A stretch of DNA of 64,000 bases from Edaphochlamys debaryana (taxonomy: Eukaryota; Chlorophyta; Chlorophyceae; Chlamydomonadales), in contig JAEHOE010000078.1 in NCBI GenBank assembly GCA_016858145.1, positions 541,144 through 605,143 on the forward strand, read 5' to 3'. This document shows positions 54,701-64,000 of the stretch, piece by piece. The notes under the pieces were generated by a model. It made no database searches and had not been told where the DNA came from. It worked only from the letters and a program-made list of their open reading frames with translations. The first letter of the stretch is position 1, and the number at the start of each line of letters is the position of its first letter. Made by a program: the position numbers and the translations under genes.

Positions 54701-56292
54701 CCCTCTCCGGACGTGTCGGAGCTGTTGCGGCGGCTGCGCCTGGCCGTGGGGGGGACCGATGAGGCGGAGGCTGAGGGCGGGGATGGGAGCCAGGGAGGGG
54801 CCCCGCACGCGTCAGCATTGGAGCGCGCCCCGGGCCCGCGGGGCCTCCCGCCCCACGCGCCGCTGGCTGAGGGCCGCGGCGGCAGTTCGGGAGGCGGGGG
54901 CCGCCACGGCGCTCCGCACGCGATCCCGGGTGGCGGCTTCGGCAGCCGAGTGGACAGCGGCGCTGGCAGCTACGCCGGCAGCAGCCGGGGCGGCAGCGAG
55001 GACGGCGCCGGGGGGGACGGCGGCGCCGGGGGAGGAGCACTGCCTGGAGCCCCGGCGGCGCCGATGCGAGCCCCCTCGCCCCCCAGGGGCGGGCCCCGCT
55101 CCGGCAGCCCGCTGTCCCGAGCCCGTGTGGGAGGACCGGGGGCGGGGGCGGGGCAGGGCGGGCCCCGGCTGGGTGGCAGTGGCGGGGGCGCGGGCAGCGG
55201 AGCCTCTGGCCCGCCGCCGCGGCTGCCGCTGGCGCGTGGCCCCGGCGAGTGGCTGGTCCTCAGCCCGCCCAGCAGCTCCCTCGCGCCGGGCAGGTGAGCA
55301 ATGAGTGCCTAGAGAGCATCGATAGCCTGGGGCGAGAGCGTACCCGCATCACCTAGCCCCCATGACGCTGTGCTACGTACGAATCGCTGAGACAGATTGA
55401 GCCTCTGCCCAGAAGCCCGCACTAGCCCACTCCACGCAGCGCCACTCCCATCCTTACCCTACACCCTGTCCCAGACCCGCCCTCAACCCGCACACTCTCC
55501 CGTCCCCACGCCGCCCATCCCTCATCCACCACCCCTCTCCGAACAGTCCCTCCGGCGCCACGCCCGCCTCCGCCGCCGACCTGAGCGCCCTGCTCCGCCG
55601 CCTGGGGCTGCACCCGGGAGACGTCAGCGAGGGGGGGAGCACACCGGGGGGCGGCGGCGCGGAAGACAGCCCCAGCCCCGGCGGGGAGGGAGGCGGGCGC
55701 TACGACTACACCTACACCGCCACGGACACGGATCTGTACGATCTGGATCCCGATCTGGATCTAGATCTGGGGCCGGACTCGGATCCTGCGGCCCTGGCGG
55801 CGCTGCTGGGCGCCATGCAGACGGGCGCCTCCACCCCAACCGCCACCACCCCCACGACCCTGGGCGGCGACGTCGGCGGCCTACAGCTGCTGCAGGTGTG
55901 TGGCAAACAGGTTTCCATCTGGGGTTTGGGCGGAGGGCCCGGCCACGCGGGGCGGCTAGGGGGCTGCTGCACGAAACTGCAGAGGAGCTGGGGCTGTGGG
56001 CTGATTACCGCTGCCCGCCGCCCTCCAACCCCTGGGGCCCGGTGCCAACACGCTTCCCCACAGGATCCGGCATCGTGCAGGGCGCTGCTCCCCAGAGCTA
56101 GCGGGGCCTGTGCGCTGGTTACAGTTGCCTTGGGCTTCCACCCCTTGACGCCCCACCCTGCCATCGACCCCACAGGAGGACGAGGAGATGGCGGTGCTGG
56201 CGGCCGCCGCGGCGGCGAGGCGGGCAGGCGGCAGTGGCGGGGGGGGCAGCGGCAGCGGCGGGGGGGGAGGCGCCGGCTCTGGGTCGCGGTAG
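42752..56292 (+). CDS. TBC1D31: TBC1D31 (WDR67) orthologue with a long disordered tail
   Basis: In animals this WD40-TBC-coiled-coil protein sits at centriolar satellites and helps build cilia; an alga with flagella would keep it. I traced 31 exons with consistent phases, about 2446 aa, from ATG 42752 to TAG 56290-56292. Exons 1-5 give WD40 blades (GRIWTTKPPPPG, GDTLVTADARGQVFVFNIRQ, DGVLVWDVK, DGSFYLWAAG). The TBC domain spans roughly residues 575-870: RARLEVLLEAFGEYPAKYRL, LAATLSQLAHWCPVF, FLPDLVFPFVKAF, LLAFHDAPLAAHV. I do not see the catalytic IxxDxxR and YxQ fingers, so GAP activity is doubtful, as in the family. Exons 14-24 (to about 1348) are Ala/Glu/Arg coiled coil. Exons 25-31 add about 1100 Ser/Gly/Pro-rich residues. 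Exon 19 ends at a GC donor (AAG|GCACGT). Key borders: 45457/45623, 46381/46382, 49648/49917, 52483/52721, 53288/53581, 55293/55547, 55895/56176. Confidence 0.9.
46585..46720 (+). repeat. 105-bp-offset duplication of the exon-10 end and donor of TBC1D31
   Basis: cccctggggctgctgtccag followed by gctgcag|gtgt at 46585-46615 (end of exon 10) is copied without change at 46690-46720 inside the following intron, giving a decoy GTGTGG donor. Confidence 0.92.
49751..49941 (+). repeat. 160-bp-offset duplication of the exon-20 start and acceptor of TBC1D31
   Basis: The first 25 bases of exon 20 (49917-49941, ctcgacggcgagaagcgcct...) occur also at 49757-49781 inside the preceding intron, there behind a caatag acceptor; the true one is ccacag. 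Here the copied junction is a 3' splice site. Confidence 0.92.
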
Positions 56293-56530
56293 GGAACGTC
56301 CGTCGCAACGCTCATGGGGACACCCCTTAGCGTGAGGCGGTTGGGCAGCAGAGGTTTGCGAGGGCTGTTGGCGCAGGTTCAGCGGCGGGGGGGGTCCTGC
56401 GTGGAGTCTCAGGTACACCTGAAGCTCACGGAGCTTTGATGTCAGGGATGGGTTGAGCGGGGAGGGACAGCGCCATCCGTTTGCAAGGGTCTGAGCCGAG
56501 GTGCCAGAAGGCAGCTTTGGGCACTACTGG

Positions 56531-56535
56531 TGTAA
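56531..56535 (+). other. TGTAA polyadenylation signal for TBC1D31
   Basis: TGTAA about 240 nt after the TBC1D31 stop, in the context ggtgtaactg; the first such motif downstream. Confidence 0.6.
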
Positions 56536-56853
56536 CTGTCTCTCTTCAGCGTGCTGGGCGCTTTGCAGGGCTTTAAGGGCAGGTGAGGGAGATGTCAAAT
56601 CCCACAACAGGCCACGAGGCAAGTCTCAAATCATATGCATGGGGCATTTTTCAACACGCCGCCCGGACGTCTTGTCAGCTACCCGTGCCCTAAACCCTTT
56701 CGGGGTATCAGTTCCGCATTCTGGTTTCCCGGTACGCCACGACATCGCCACCAGTTGAAGGGACTACTCATCACATGTTTGCCGCACACCGGTCGGTGCC
56801 AGCGCCAAACAGAGCTTGCCACAATCGCCCAGGTGACACACGGCCCGAAAGAG

Positions 56854-58783
56854 TCAGCGGACATCACGGCTTGCTGCGGTTGCAGCACCTGAGCCCGAGC
56901 CCACCCCCTGTGACGGCAGCGGTGGCCTCGGGTGCTGCGCCATCCACGCCAGTATCGCCCCCCGCAGCCCCTCCCATGCGCCCCTCCTCCTTGCCGCCTG
57001 CTCCGTCTGCACCCAGTCTATCCGACAGCCGTTATCGCGAAGCCAGAAGAGTGCGGCGCACTGGGAATGGGAATGGGAATACCGCGGGAACCCCCCCCCG
57101 CGGCCCGACTGAACAGGTCCTGCCCCCCGTCCGGGCCGAAGGAGATGCCCAGGCGCCGCAGCACCGCCATCGTCCGCGCGTCCTCTGCCTTCGCAGCTGC
57201 CGCGTAGGGGCCGCCGTCCTCCTGAATGCACGCAAGTTGGGTGTGAGCGTGCATGCCGTACCATATGCATAACGCCGCCAGCAGTACAGCAGTACAGCAC
57301 CGGGTCACTTGTGGAGCAGCGGCACTAACCCCTGGTCAACCCGCCGCTCACCGGCTTGGGGCAGCCCCGCTCCGACAGAAGCTCCACGGCCGCCTCACAG
57401 CCCGACTCTGCTGCTGCCTCCCAGGCCGCCTCATCCACCGCACAGCCCCGCTCCAGCAGCCATGCCATCACCGCCACGTCGCCTGAGGCCGCGGCGCAGC
57501 GGAAGAGGCCAGAGCTGAAGCACCCGCAAACGGCCGCCCCGTGCGCCTCCACCAGCCAGGACAGAGCGGCGAGGTGGCCCTTTCGGCCCATCTGCGCTGC
57601 GGCCTCCGTAAGGTCGGGTCCGTCCTCCAAGCCAGCGGCCAGCAGCGCTTTCACGGTCTCGATGCTCCCAGCCCCAGCTGCGGTGTGCAGGTCCTCATGG
57701 GCGGGCTCCTGCCCCTGCCCCAGGAGGTACGCCACCACCACAGCGTCTCCCCGGGATGCCGCGGTTGAGAGGGTGCCCTCTGTCAGCTCCGCGCCCCGCC
57801 CCTGGAGCCACGCCAGCCGCTCCACCCCCGCACTGCCCGACACCGAGTCAGACGCGAGGACGCATGCGCAGGTCCGCTCATTCGGGCTGAAGCCCTTGCC
57901 CTCCAGAAATTGGAACTTCTCCTTCCAGTCGCCGGTTGGGCTGCCCGCAGCCCTGCCCAACACGTCCTCAGTTTCTGAGCCGTCTGCGGCGCGGTACGGG
58001 TAGGGAAGCTCCTCCTCGTCCTCCTCACCCAGCCCCTGTTCAGCACGCTGCTCAAAGCGGAAGCGCTCCCACACGCGCTGGAGGCACGCCAGGCTGCAGC
58101 CCTCCGCGGCATCCTCCACCACGCGGATCCACGCCTCTGGTCCGCCAATTCCCTTAGACTCCAGCAGCCTCCACGCCAGCGCCTCATGCCCATGGCGCAA
58201 GGCTTGGTCGATGAAGACCGTCTGCACTCGCCTGCGTTCGGCAAAGCCCGCCTCCCTCAGCCCCAGGCCCCAGTCGACCACCTGACCGTGACCCCCAGCC
58301 GCAGCGGATGAGACAGTGCCGAAGGCGCAGCCCGAATCCCAACGGACGTGCCCGGACCCCACCAGCCACTGGCACATGGACAGCTGGCCGGCGCCCCCTG
58401 CGGCCTCCAGCGTTTCCGGGCCCAGCGGGCAGCCCGTCTCCGCCGCTGCTGTCTGCAGGTTCGCCACGTCCCCGCTGGCGGCCGTCAGGCACACCAGCCT
58501 CCGCCGCTTCGCCAGCCTCAGGCCCCGGCACACACGGCGGCACTCGGCGGCGAAGCACCAGCGCGGAACGGGATCGGCGGGGCGCACAGTGGTCCGATCC
58601 GCGAACTGTTGCGCCGTGGCCCGGCACACCAGCCGCAGCGTGCAGGCCACCTCGTTATCAGACAGGTGGTCAACTATGCAGTGGACAATCTCGGGCAGCC
58701 AAACGCGCGAGAGGTCGGCCCTTGTGCGAGGGGGATTCGGAGGCTGGCCCCTCTGGCATCTTCGTTAACTCAGCAGTCATCAT
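56854..58783 (-). pseudogene. F-box-like / ankyrin family gene, inverted copy with two frameshifts
   Basis: Minus strand, exons about 58783-57352 and 57221-56854; the GTGAGC donor and CAG acceptor correspond to those of the plus-strand relative at 37380-39238. The long frame holds RLVCRATAQQFADRTTVRPA, GDVAVMAWLLERGCAVDEAA and the exon end LLSERGCPKP. Near the start, the ATG frame (MTAELTKMPEGPASESPS) and the F-box-like frame do not match: relative to the sister, five bases are missing near 58720. In exon 2 a run of nine G (+ strand C at about 57090) switches from LFSRAAGG to the frame that reads CAALFWLRDNGCRIDWVQTE. Both could be sequencing errors, the second in a homopolymer, but together they suggest decay. 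Confidence 0.72.
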
Positions 58784-59399
58784 CAGAGGAGAAGTTCAAG
58801 CCTTAACACCCGTCAGGCTGGTCGCAAGTGATTGTGGATGGGCAGATGGATTGTTCACTTGTGACGTGATAGGATACTGAGGTCATCGCATTGTTAAAAA
58901 GCGATGTATACTTCGGAACCTCGCTGGGCCTGGCCCGGGCCTGCTGTTCCCATCGATGGTCGCCTGCTCGGCAACAGCGCCGGCACCCGCCGTCCTGCCA
59001 CTCTCCCAACCGAAACCCACTCACCCGCGACTCTCGTCACCATTGTCCCGCATCGACCACCCATTCATCGCGGTTTCGGAACTGTCAGTTTCCTGGACTC
59101 CCTACGTCGCTACCCTCACCACCCCTCACCATCCCTTCCCACTCCCCACCACCCCTCACCACCCAGCCGCTGTCTCCTCAGCTGTGAGCTGGTCGTAGCG
59201 CAGAGCCGGACATCTGCACATCAGGGGGCAAGCGAACTATTGATGGCGCAAGTGCCGACAGGAGCGGGCCACCACCCTGCTCAGTCGTCGGCCGCTACGG
59301 ACGAGGAGGGCACGGCCTTCCTTCTCAGACGCAAGACGCAGATGTACATTTGCACTCCTGCTCTCCACCTTCTCCAGTACACCCCCACCCGCCCCCTGC
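58784..59399. other. Gene-free interval
   Basis: It holds the upstream side of the inverted F-box-like/ankyrin copy and the presumed 3' UTR of the gene at 59400-63866. At 59105-59165 there is a tract of caccacccctcac-type short repeats. No exon, and no TGTAA for the right-hand gene, is evident. Confidence 0.35.
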
Positions 59400-62300
59400 T
59401 CACCGCAACCGCCACGCCTCCACCCTCGCCTCCAGCTCCGGGGGCATGGGCCCCAGCTCGGGCACCGCCCGCAGCAGCAGTACCCGGGCCCAGCGCCGGG
59501 GCCCGGCGGGGGCCAGCAGGGGCCCGGCGTTGAGCGACAGCAGCGTGGCGTACGGCAGGGGCTGGAAGGGGACCTTTGGGGACATGGGAGTTGGGGAGGG
59601 CAAGCGGAGGGCAGGCGCGGAGTGAACGGCGGGGTTGCGGGGAAAGGTACCGGTAGTGTGACTAGGATGTCGCAAGCTTGCAAGCTCCGCCAAGCCCGCA
59701 CGCACCGGTTCGTCTGCGCTCACCCCCGGTCCGGAGGCGTCTTGCTGCGGCCCTAGATTCAGCATGTGCGGTTGCAACGGCTGCGGCTCCTGCCCCTCCC
59801 CCGCCTCCCCCAGCTCGAGGCCGGCGCCCGGGCCGGGGCCAGGGGCGGGGTTCTCTCGCTGCCAGCGCTGCAGCTGAGTCAGCTCTGCCGCCAGAAGGCC
59901 CCGCGACGACCCCCCAGCCAGGCAGCCTGGGGTTATGGAGGTGGGGATGGGGTCCGGGTCGGGGGCTTAGAGCTGGGATTGGGGATGGAATTGGCATTGG
60001 AGGTTTAGGGTTGGGGATCGGGTTGGGGTTGGGGTGCGGCTGGGAGCCCGCACCCCAGGCGAGCGGCAAGGGGATGCTTGTCGTGGCATTGGGTTTGGTG
60101 GACTTGGGGCTCGAACGAGGGTCGACCGGTAAGGGCTACTTGCATAAAGGCTGGTATGCGACAGCTGGGTCCCCCATCTCTCTCCGCCACGCACGCTACC
60201 TCGGCTCACCCTCACACAGGAAGCCCATCCACTCGCCTGCACGCGGACCAAGAAGGGTGAGGGAGGGGTGGGGTGGGGAGGGAGCTTCGGGTTCCAGCCA
60301 CGGCACTCCCGACACGGCCTCCGACCCAGAGCCCAAAAGCAAAGGTGCCAACAGGCGGGAAGCTTCAGCCAGCTCCCCACAGCAACGAGTTCTTTCCCTT
60401 CCCCTCGCCCCACTCCCCATCCCCATTCCCCGTGACCAACCCCAAACCCGAGCCCCGGCCCCCAGCCCCAGCCCGGCCCCACACTGCAGCTCCTCCGGCC
60501 GTTCCCCCCACGGCCACACCACGTGGCTCGTGTTGAGCCCGACCCACGGCACGCCGTCCCGCCGCCCCTCCACCCCCCCGCCGCCCCCCCCGCCCCCGCC
60601 GCCCCCGCCGCCCCGGCCCCGCTCGCTCCGCGCCCACTCCGCGGCGCAGGGCGCGGGGGGCCAGGCGGCAGCGGCGCCCAGGGCGGTGGCGACGCGGGCG
60701 AGGTGCAGCGCTGCGCGGGAGAAGTCGAAGCGGGCTGCGGGGAGGAGGGGTGGGGGTGGAGGGGAAAGGGGGCGAGGGGAGGGAATGGGGGGGGGGGAAT
60801 GCGGAGGGGGCCCGAGGCAACAGGCACATGGGGGAGTGCAGGGAGGTCCCTCACGCCCTGACCCAACACGGGGCCGACCTGATCACTCACTGATGTTGGG
60901 GGGGATGACTCCGGGGGCGTAGGCCACAACCAGGGCCAGAGACAAAAGCGCCTAGGGGGTGGGGGGAGGGGGTGGACGGGGGCGGGAGGTTAGAGATATG
61001 CCGAGGTAAGATTATGATCCTTGGAGGTCCTTGGAACTGGGAATGGCAAGAGATGCAAGGAGGCACATGCCTTAGGATCGCCCTTCCTCACGGCAGGTTA
61101 CTGCCTCGACCCGCTGCGCCCCCCCTTTACCCCCCCCTGTACCCCCCCCTGTACCCCCCCCCTGTACCCCCCGCAGCCTCCCCCACCGACACGCACCTCC
61201 TCGTCTCCCTCCGTGGCCAGGTACACGCGTGCGGGGCTGTGGGCCTGCAGGGCCTGCAGCCGGGGGTTGGACCGCCCCGCCATCAGCAGGGCCAGGCGGG
61301 GCCCGTCCAGGCCCGGGGTGGGGGGCAGGCCGCCGCTGCCCACACGGCCCATGCCCTGACAGGGGGGAAGTGGGGGGAGTGAGAAGGTAATGCGGATGGC
61401 ACAAGAACATACTGAGGAGGCGCGGAGTTGAGCGGGCGCTGGTGAGCACCTTTGCCTCACCCTCACCTCCCCCCTCCATACACACACCCCACTCCACCCC
61501 ACCCCACCCGGCACTGGCAGCACCCACCATCTCCCAGTCGGGCGCCAGGCCCCGGTGCCAGAAGCCCAGGCGACCCAGATCGCGCCACGTTTGGTGCAGC
61601 CACGTGCCCAGCTGCGCGCCTTGGGCTGGTGGGGGGGCGAGAGCGGGCGAGGGGCAGTGAAGGGGAGTGTTGGGAGGGCAGGGAGAGGGCAGGCAGAAGG
61701 CCGGGCAGTGGCAGGAGGAGCGTTGTTATTCAATTGCTATAACCAAGCACTGTCCTTTCCACATGCGAAGAGGCGATCAGCAGCACCTCAGTACCGAGTG
61801 CCCTGCACTCACGCCCCACGCCCGTCAGTACAAAGGTCTCGGTCCGTGGGGCCGCGGCTTCGCCCCCTTCCCCCGTCCCCTCCTCCCCCTCCCCCTCCTC
61901 TTGGGGCCGCGGGGGATTCGAGGGGTCGGGGGGGAGCGGCACGCCTGTGTGTGAAGGGGAGGAGGATGTAGGCGAGCGGAAGGCAGTGCACAGGTTGGTG
62001 GCGAGCAGGGTCAACCCAGCCAAGCCGCCTTCCCCTGACTACCGGTAGTAGGGCTTGGGCAGCGCTACCAGAGTCAGGGTCTGGGCTTCTGTGATAGAGG
62101 TGCCGCGAGCCCTTCCCCGGACCGGTCGCAAAGCGGCCCTCCGCACAGCCTCCCCCCGGCTCCAAGCGACCCTCCTACCCCCGGTGGCGCACCTAGCTCC
62201 ACGAAAGCCCGGTGGTACGCCCGGCTGAGGTCCCCGGGGGGAGCGAACAGCAGCCCGGAGAGGGAGGAGGTGCCGAAGGCGCCTGCGGGAGACGGGGCTC

Positions 62301-63866
62301 GGGGACGTCAGTGGTAGGTGGTCAGGGACCCTGTGCGGCCCACGGGCTTGGGGGAGGCCAGAAAGCCCCTGCCCCGCCCCACCCACCCATGGAATTTGCT
62401 TTACCGTACATGTTGGTAGTCACCGCGCACCCCCGGCGACGGGACATTCGGGACGCTCTCGCGCACCCCTCTGGCTGATCAATACTCTTTCGCGCAGCCT
62501 CTTGAGGGGTTTTGGGGCTTGCCGCGCATGCTATGGGGGAGTCAGCGTGCAGCTCACGGGAGGGCAGAGAAGGCAGGAAAGGGCAAGCAGGGAGCAAAAG
62601 TCTGGTCAAGAATGTGCTGGTAGCACCTTTCGGCCACCTTGCCTCACTCAGCCGCCCCAGCCAAGCTCCGGGCATCCTGACCGCCATGCTCTGCCCACGG
62701 GGTCACGGCATCTCGCGACTCGGGGCCGCGCGGCCGGGCGTCGCGGGTCGTGCCCGCGCCCTCCCGGCCGCGCTCAGGGTAGCACGACAAGGTCGCGCCC
62801 TTCTCCGCGCCCGCGCCCTTTCGCGCCCCGCCGATCGGGTGCGCGAAAGATACGTGTTACTTGTACTTGTACTTGTACTTGTTACGCCATGGCCAACAGC
62901 CAACCCCAAACGCCGCCCCCGCCTCCCTCCTCACGTGACTCCTGAGGCAGGCGAAGAACGCCGCCCCACAGCGTCAGCTCCGCGGGCGGTAGCTCGTGCT
63001 CCGGGCCCCGGCCCGAGGGGGGGTAGCCGTCGCCCCACAACACCGCCGCCAGCGGGCCAAGCACCCGCAGCTTCTGCGTTGGCGGTTAGCGGTTGGCGGT
63101 TGGTGGCCGTCAGTACTTTCAAGATCTAAGCACGTTCTAGTCAAACGGAGGGCAAGAGCGGTCGGGTCTCGGGGTGAGAGACCGAGCTCTGCTTGGAAAC
63201 CGTCGTGGGGTGGGGTGCGCGCGACTCGCGCCCCCGCGGCCTGGAGCCGAGCGTGCGCTGCCCCCTACCGCCTCCCTCGATCCCACCTGCTCCGTGAAGC
63301 CCGCGCGGGTGGCCTTATGCGCATCCGCCAGCACCTGCACATGGGACCCATTGGGGGTCGGGGGTGCGTGAGCGGGCAAGGACAGGCCCTGGGCGATGAC
63401 GGCTGGAGCTATCCTGCCCAACTTCAGGTCCGAGGCGTGCGTTGGAAGTGCCCCCCTCGTCCATGCTTGCTATTGCCGTACCCCGGGCCCTGACAGGACC
63501 ACCCGGCACATCGGGCCCGTCCCACACCTGCCGCCCTCCCAGCCGGGCCCAGGCGGGCGAGTCCAGGCCCAGCCGGGCCCCCAGCAGGCCCCAGAACTGT
63601 AGCCGCCCCGCCACGCAGCTCTGCAGCGCGTCATTCAACAACTCCTGGGGTGAAAGGGGGGTAGTAAGTGTGCACGAGGTTTTGGAGAGCTCCGGGCAAC
63701 GACCAGGGCGGGTAGGCGGAAAGGGGGACAAGAGGGGCGGCCGCGGCGGTCGGGCCGGGGGCTAGGCACTTGGCCTGCCTGGCCCAGCTCAGGCCCGCCG
63801 GGGCCCAAGCCCCCTCGGGTCCCTGCCGTACCTGGTCCTCCATATGGAAGTGCGTGCCGTTGACAC
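59400..63866 (-). CDS. 3' part of an unrecognised multi-exon gene
   Basis: Minus-strand exons with agreeing phases: 63866-63832, 63644-63528, 63334-63287, 63073-62935, an uncertain one ending 62405, 62282-62193, 61944-61813, 61625-61528, 61355-61197, 60951-60891, 60734-60210, 59926-59706, 59573-59400. The gene runs beyond the window on its 5' side. Readable segments include VNGTHFHMEDQ, LLNDALQSCVAGRLQFWGLL, AVTTNMYGAFGTSSLSGLLF, APRTETFVLTGVG, LGTWLHQTWRDLGRLGFWHR, NPRLQALQAHSPARVYLATE, ALLSLALVVAYAPGVIPPNI, GVPWVGLNTSHVVWPWGERP and the end ELEARVEAWRLR. One acidic/Pro-rich insert (PRPQEEGEGEEGTGEGGEAA) interrupts it. The VYLATEGDEE stretch faintly recalls sugar-transferase folds, but I would not assign a function. 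The final TGA is part of a GTGAGC, so a further exon cannot be excluded. Confidence 0.6.
62859..62884. repeat. (ACTTGT)n microsatellite
   Basis: About four perfect copies of acttgt in an intron of the minus-strand gene, in an otherwise non-repetitive context. Confidence 0.85.
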
Positions 63867-64000
63867 CTGTACGGGTTTACGGATTACGGAGCGTATCTCG
63901 TCAACCGCCAAGGTGTACGGCACGTACGCGCCATATCTACCAGGATCTGCACCGTACCAGTATGCGAACACCCTGCGGCCCGCCACCTCTCGCGTCACCC

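Noticed and set aside
59400..63866. Identification as a GPI-transamidase subunit because of TNMYG
   Set aside because: The GTNVYG-like match is five residues; the neighbouring conserved GAA1 segments are absent.
1..64000. tRNA, rRNA or riboswitch genes
   Set aside because: I saw no cloverleaf with conserved GTTCRANNC and A-box sequences, no rRNA signature and no thiamine-type riboswitch core by eye; a covariance-model scan would be needed to exclude them fully.

Overview
The window is nuclear DNA of a chlorophycean green alga, most likely Chlamydomonas or a close volvocine relative. The signs are a very high GC content with strong G/C at third codon positions, genes cut into many short exons by GC-rich introns with GT(GAG/GCG)...CAG borders, TGTAA polyadenylation motifs after several stops, and long Ala/Gly/Ser-rich protein stretches. 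There are no operons, ribosome binding sites or CRISPR arrays. All gene models below were built by hand from splice borders, with exon phases checked by arithmetic.

Layout, left to right. (1) 57-196: last exon of an unrecognised gene. (2) 1608-5169 (+): type I mannose-6-phosphate isomerase, nine exons. (3) 5910-12200 (+): a large protein joining a TIR-like N-terminal region to kinesin-light-chain-type TPRs. (4) 14407-15683 (+): an unrecognised protein with a plausible organelle transit peptide. (5) 18446-28570: two head-to-head paralogues of a MYND-finger family. The minus copy (18446-21825) keeps the MYND finger but lacks its 5' part and has a frameshift. The plus copy (22670-28570) is split by a 2.9-kb DNA transposon with 16-bp terminal inverted repeats and a perfect 8-bp target duplication; removing the element restores an open exon. 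(6) 30142-32697 (+): small ankyrin protein, roughly one repeat per exon. (7) 34319-36190 (-): broken F-box gene whose F-box is interrupted by a small duplicated locus. (8) 37380-39238 (+) and 56854-58783 (-): two inverted, damaged copies of an F-box-like/ankyrin gene. (9) Between them, head to head, PGAP3/PER1 (39993-42317, -) and a 31-exon TBC1D31 orthologue (42752-56292, +). (10) 59400-63866 (-): the 3' part of an unrecognised multi-exon gene that runs off the window.

No pathway links all the genes. Intact housekeeping genes (mannose metabolism, GPI-anchor remodelling, a centriolar-satellite/cilium protein) alternate with a fast-evolving lineage-specific layer (MYND, F-box and ankyrin families, transposon, satellites). 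A recurrent feature crosses both layers: several introns carry extra copies of the exon-intron junction beside them, placing decoy splice sites inside the intron. A second notable feature is an 804-nt PGAP3 intron that is stop-free and a multiple of three.
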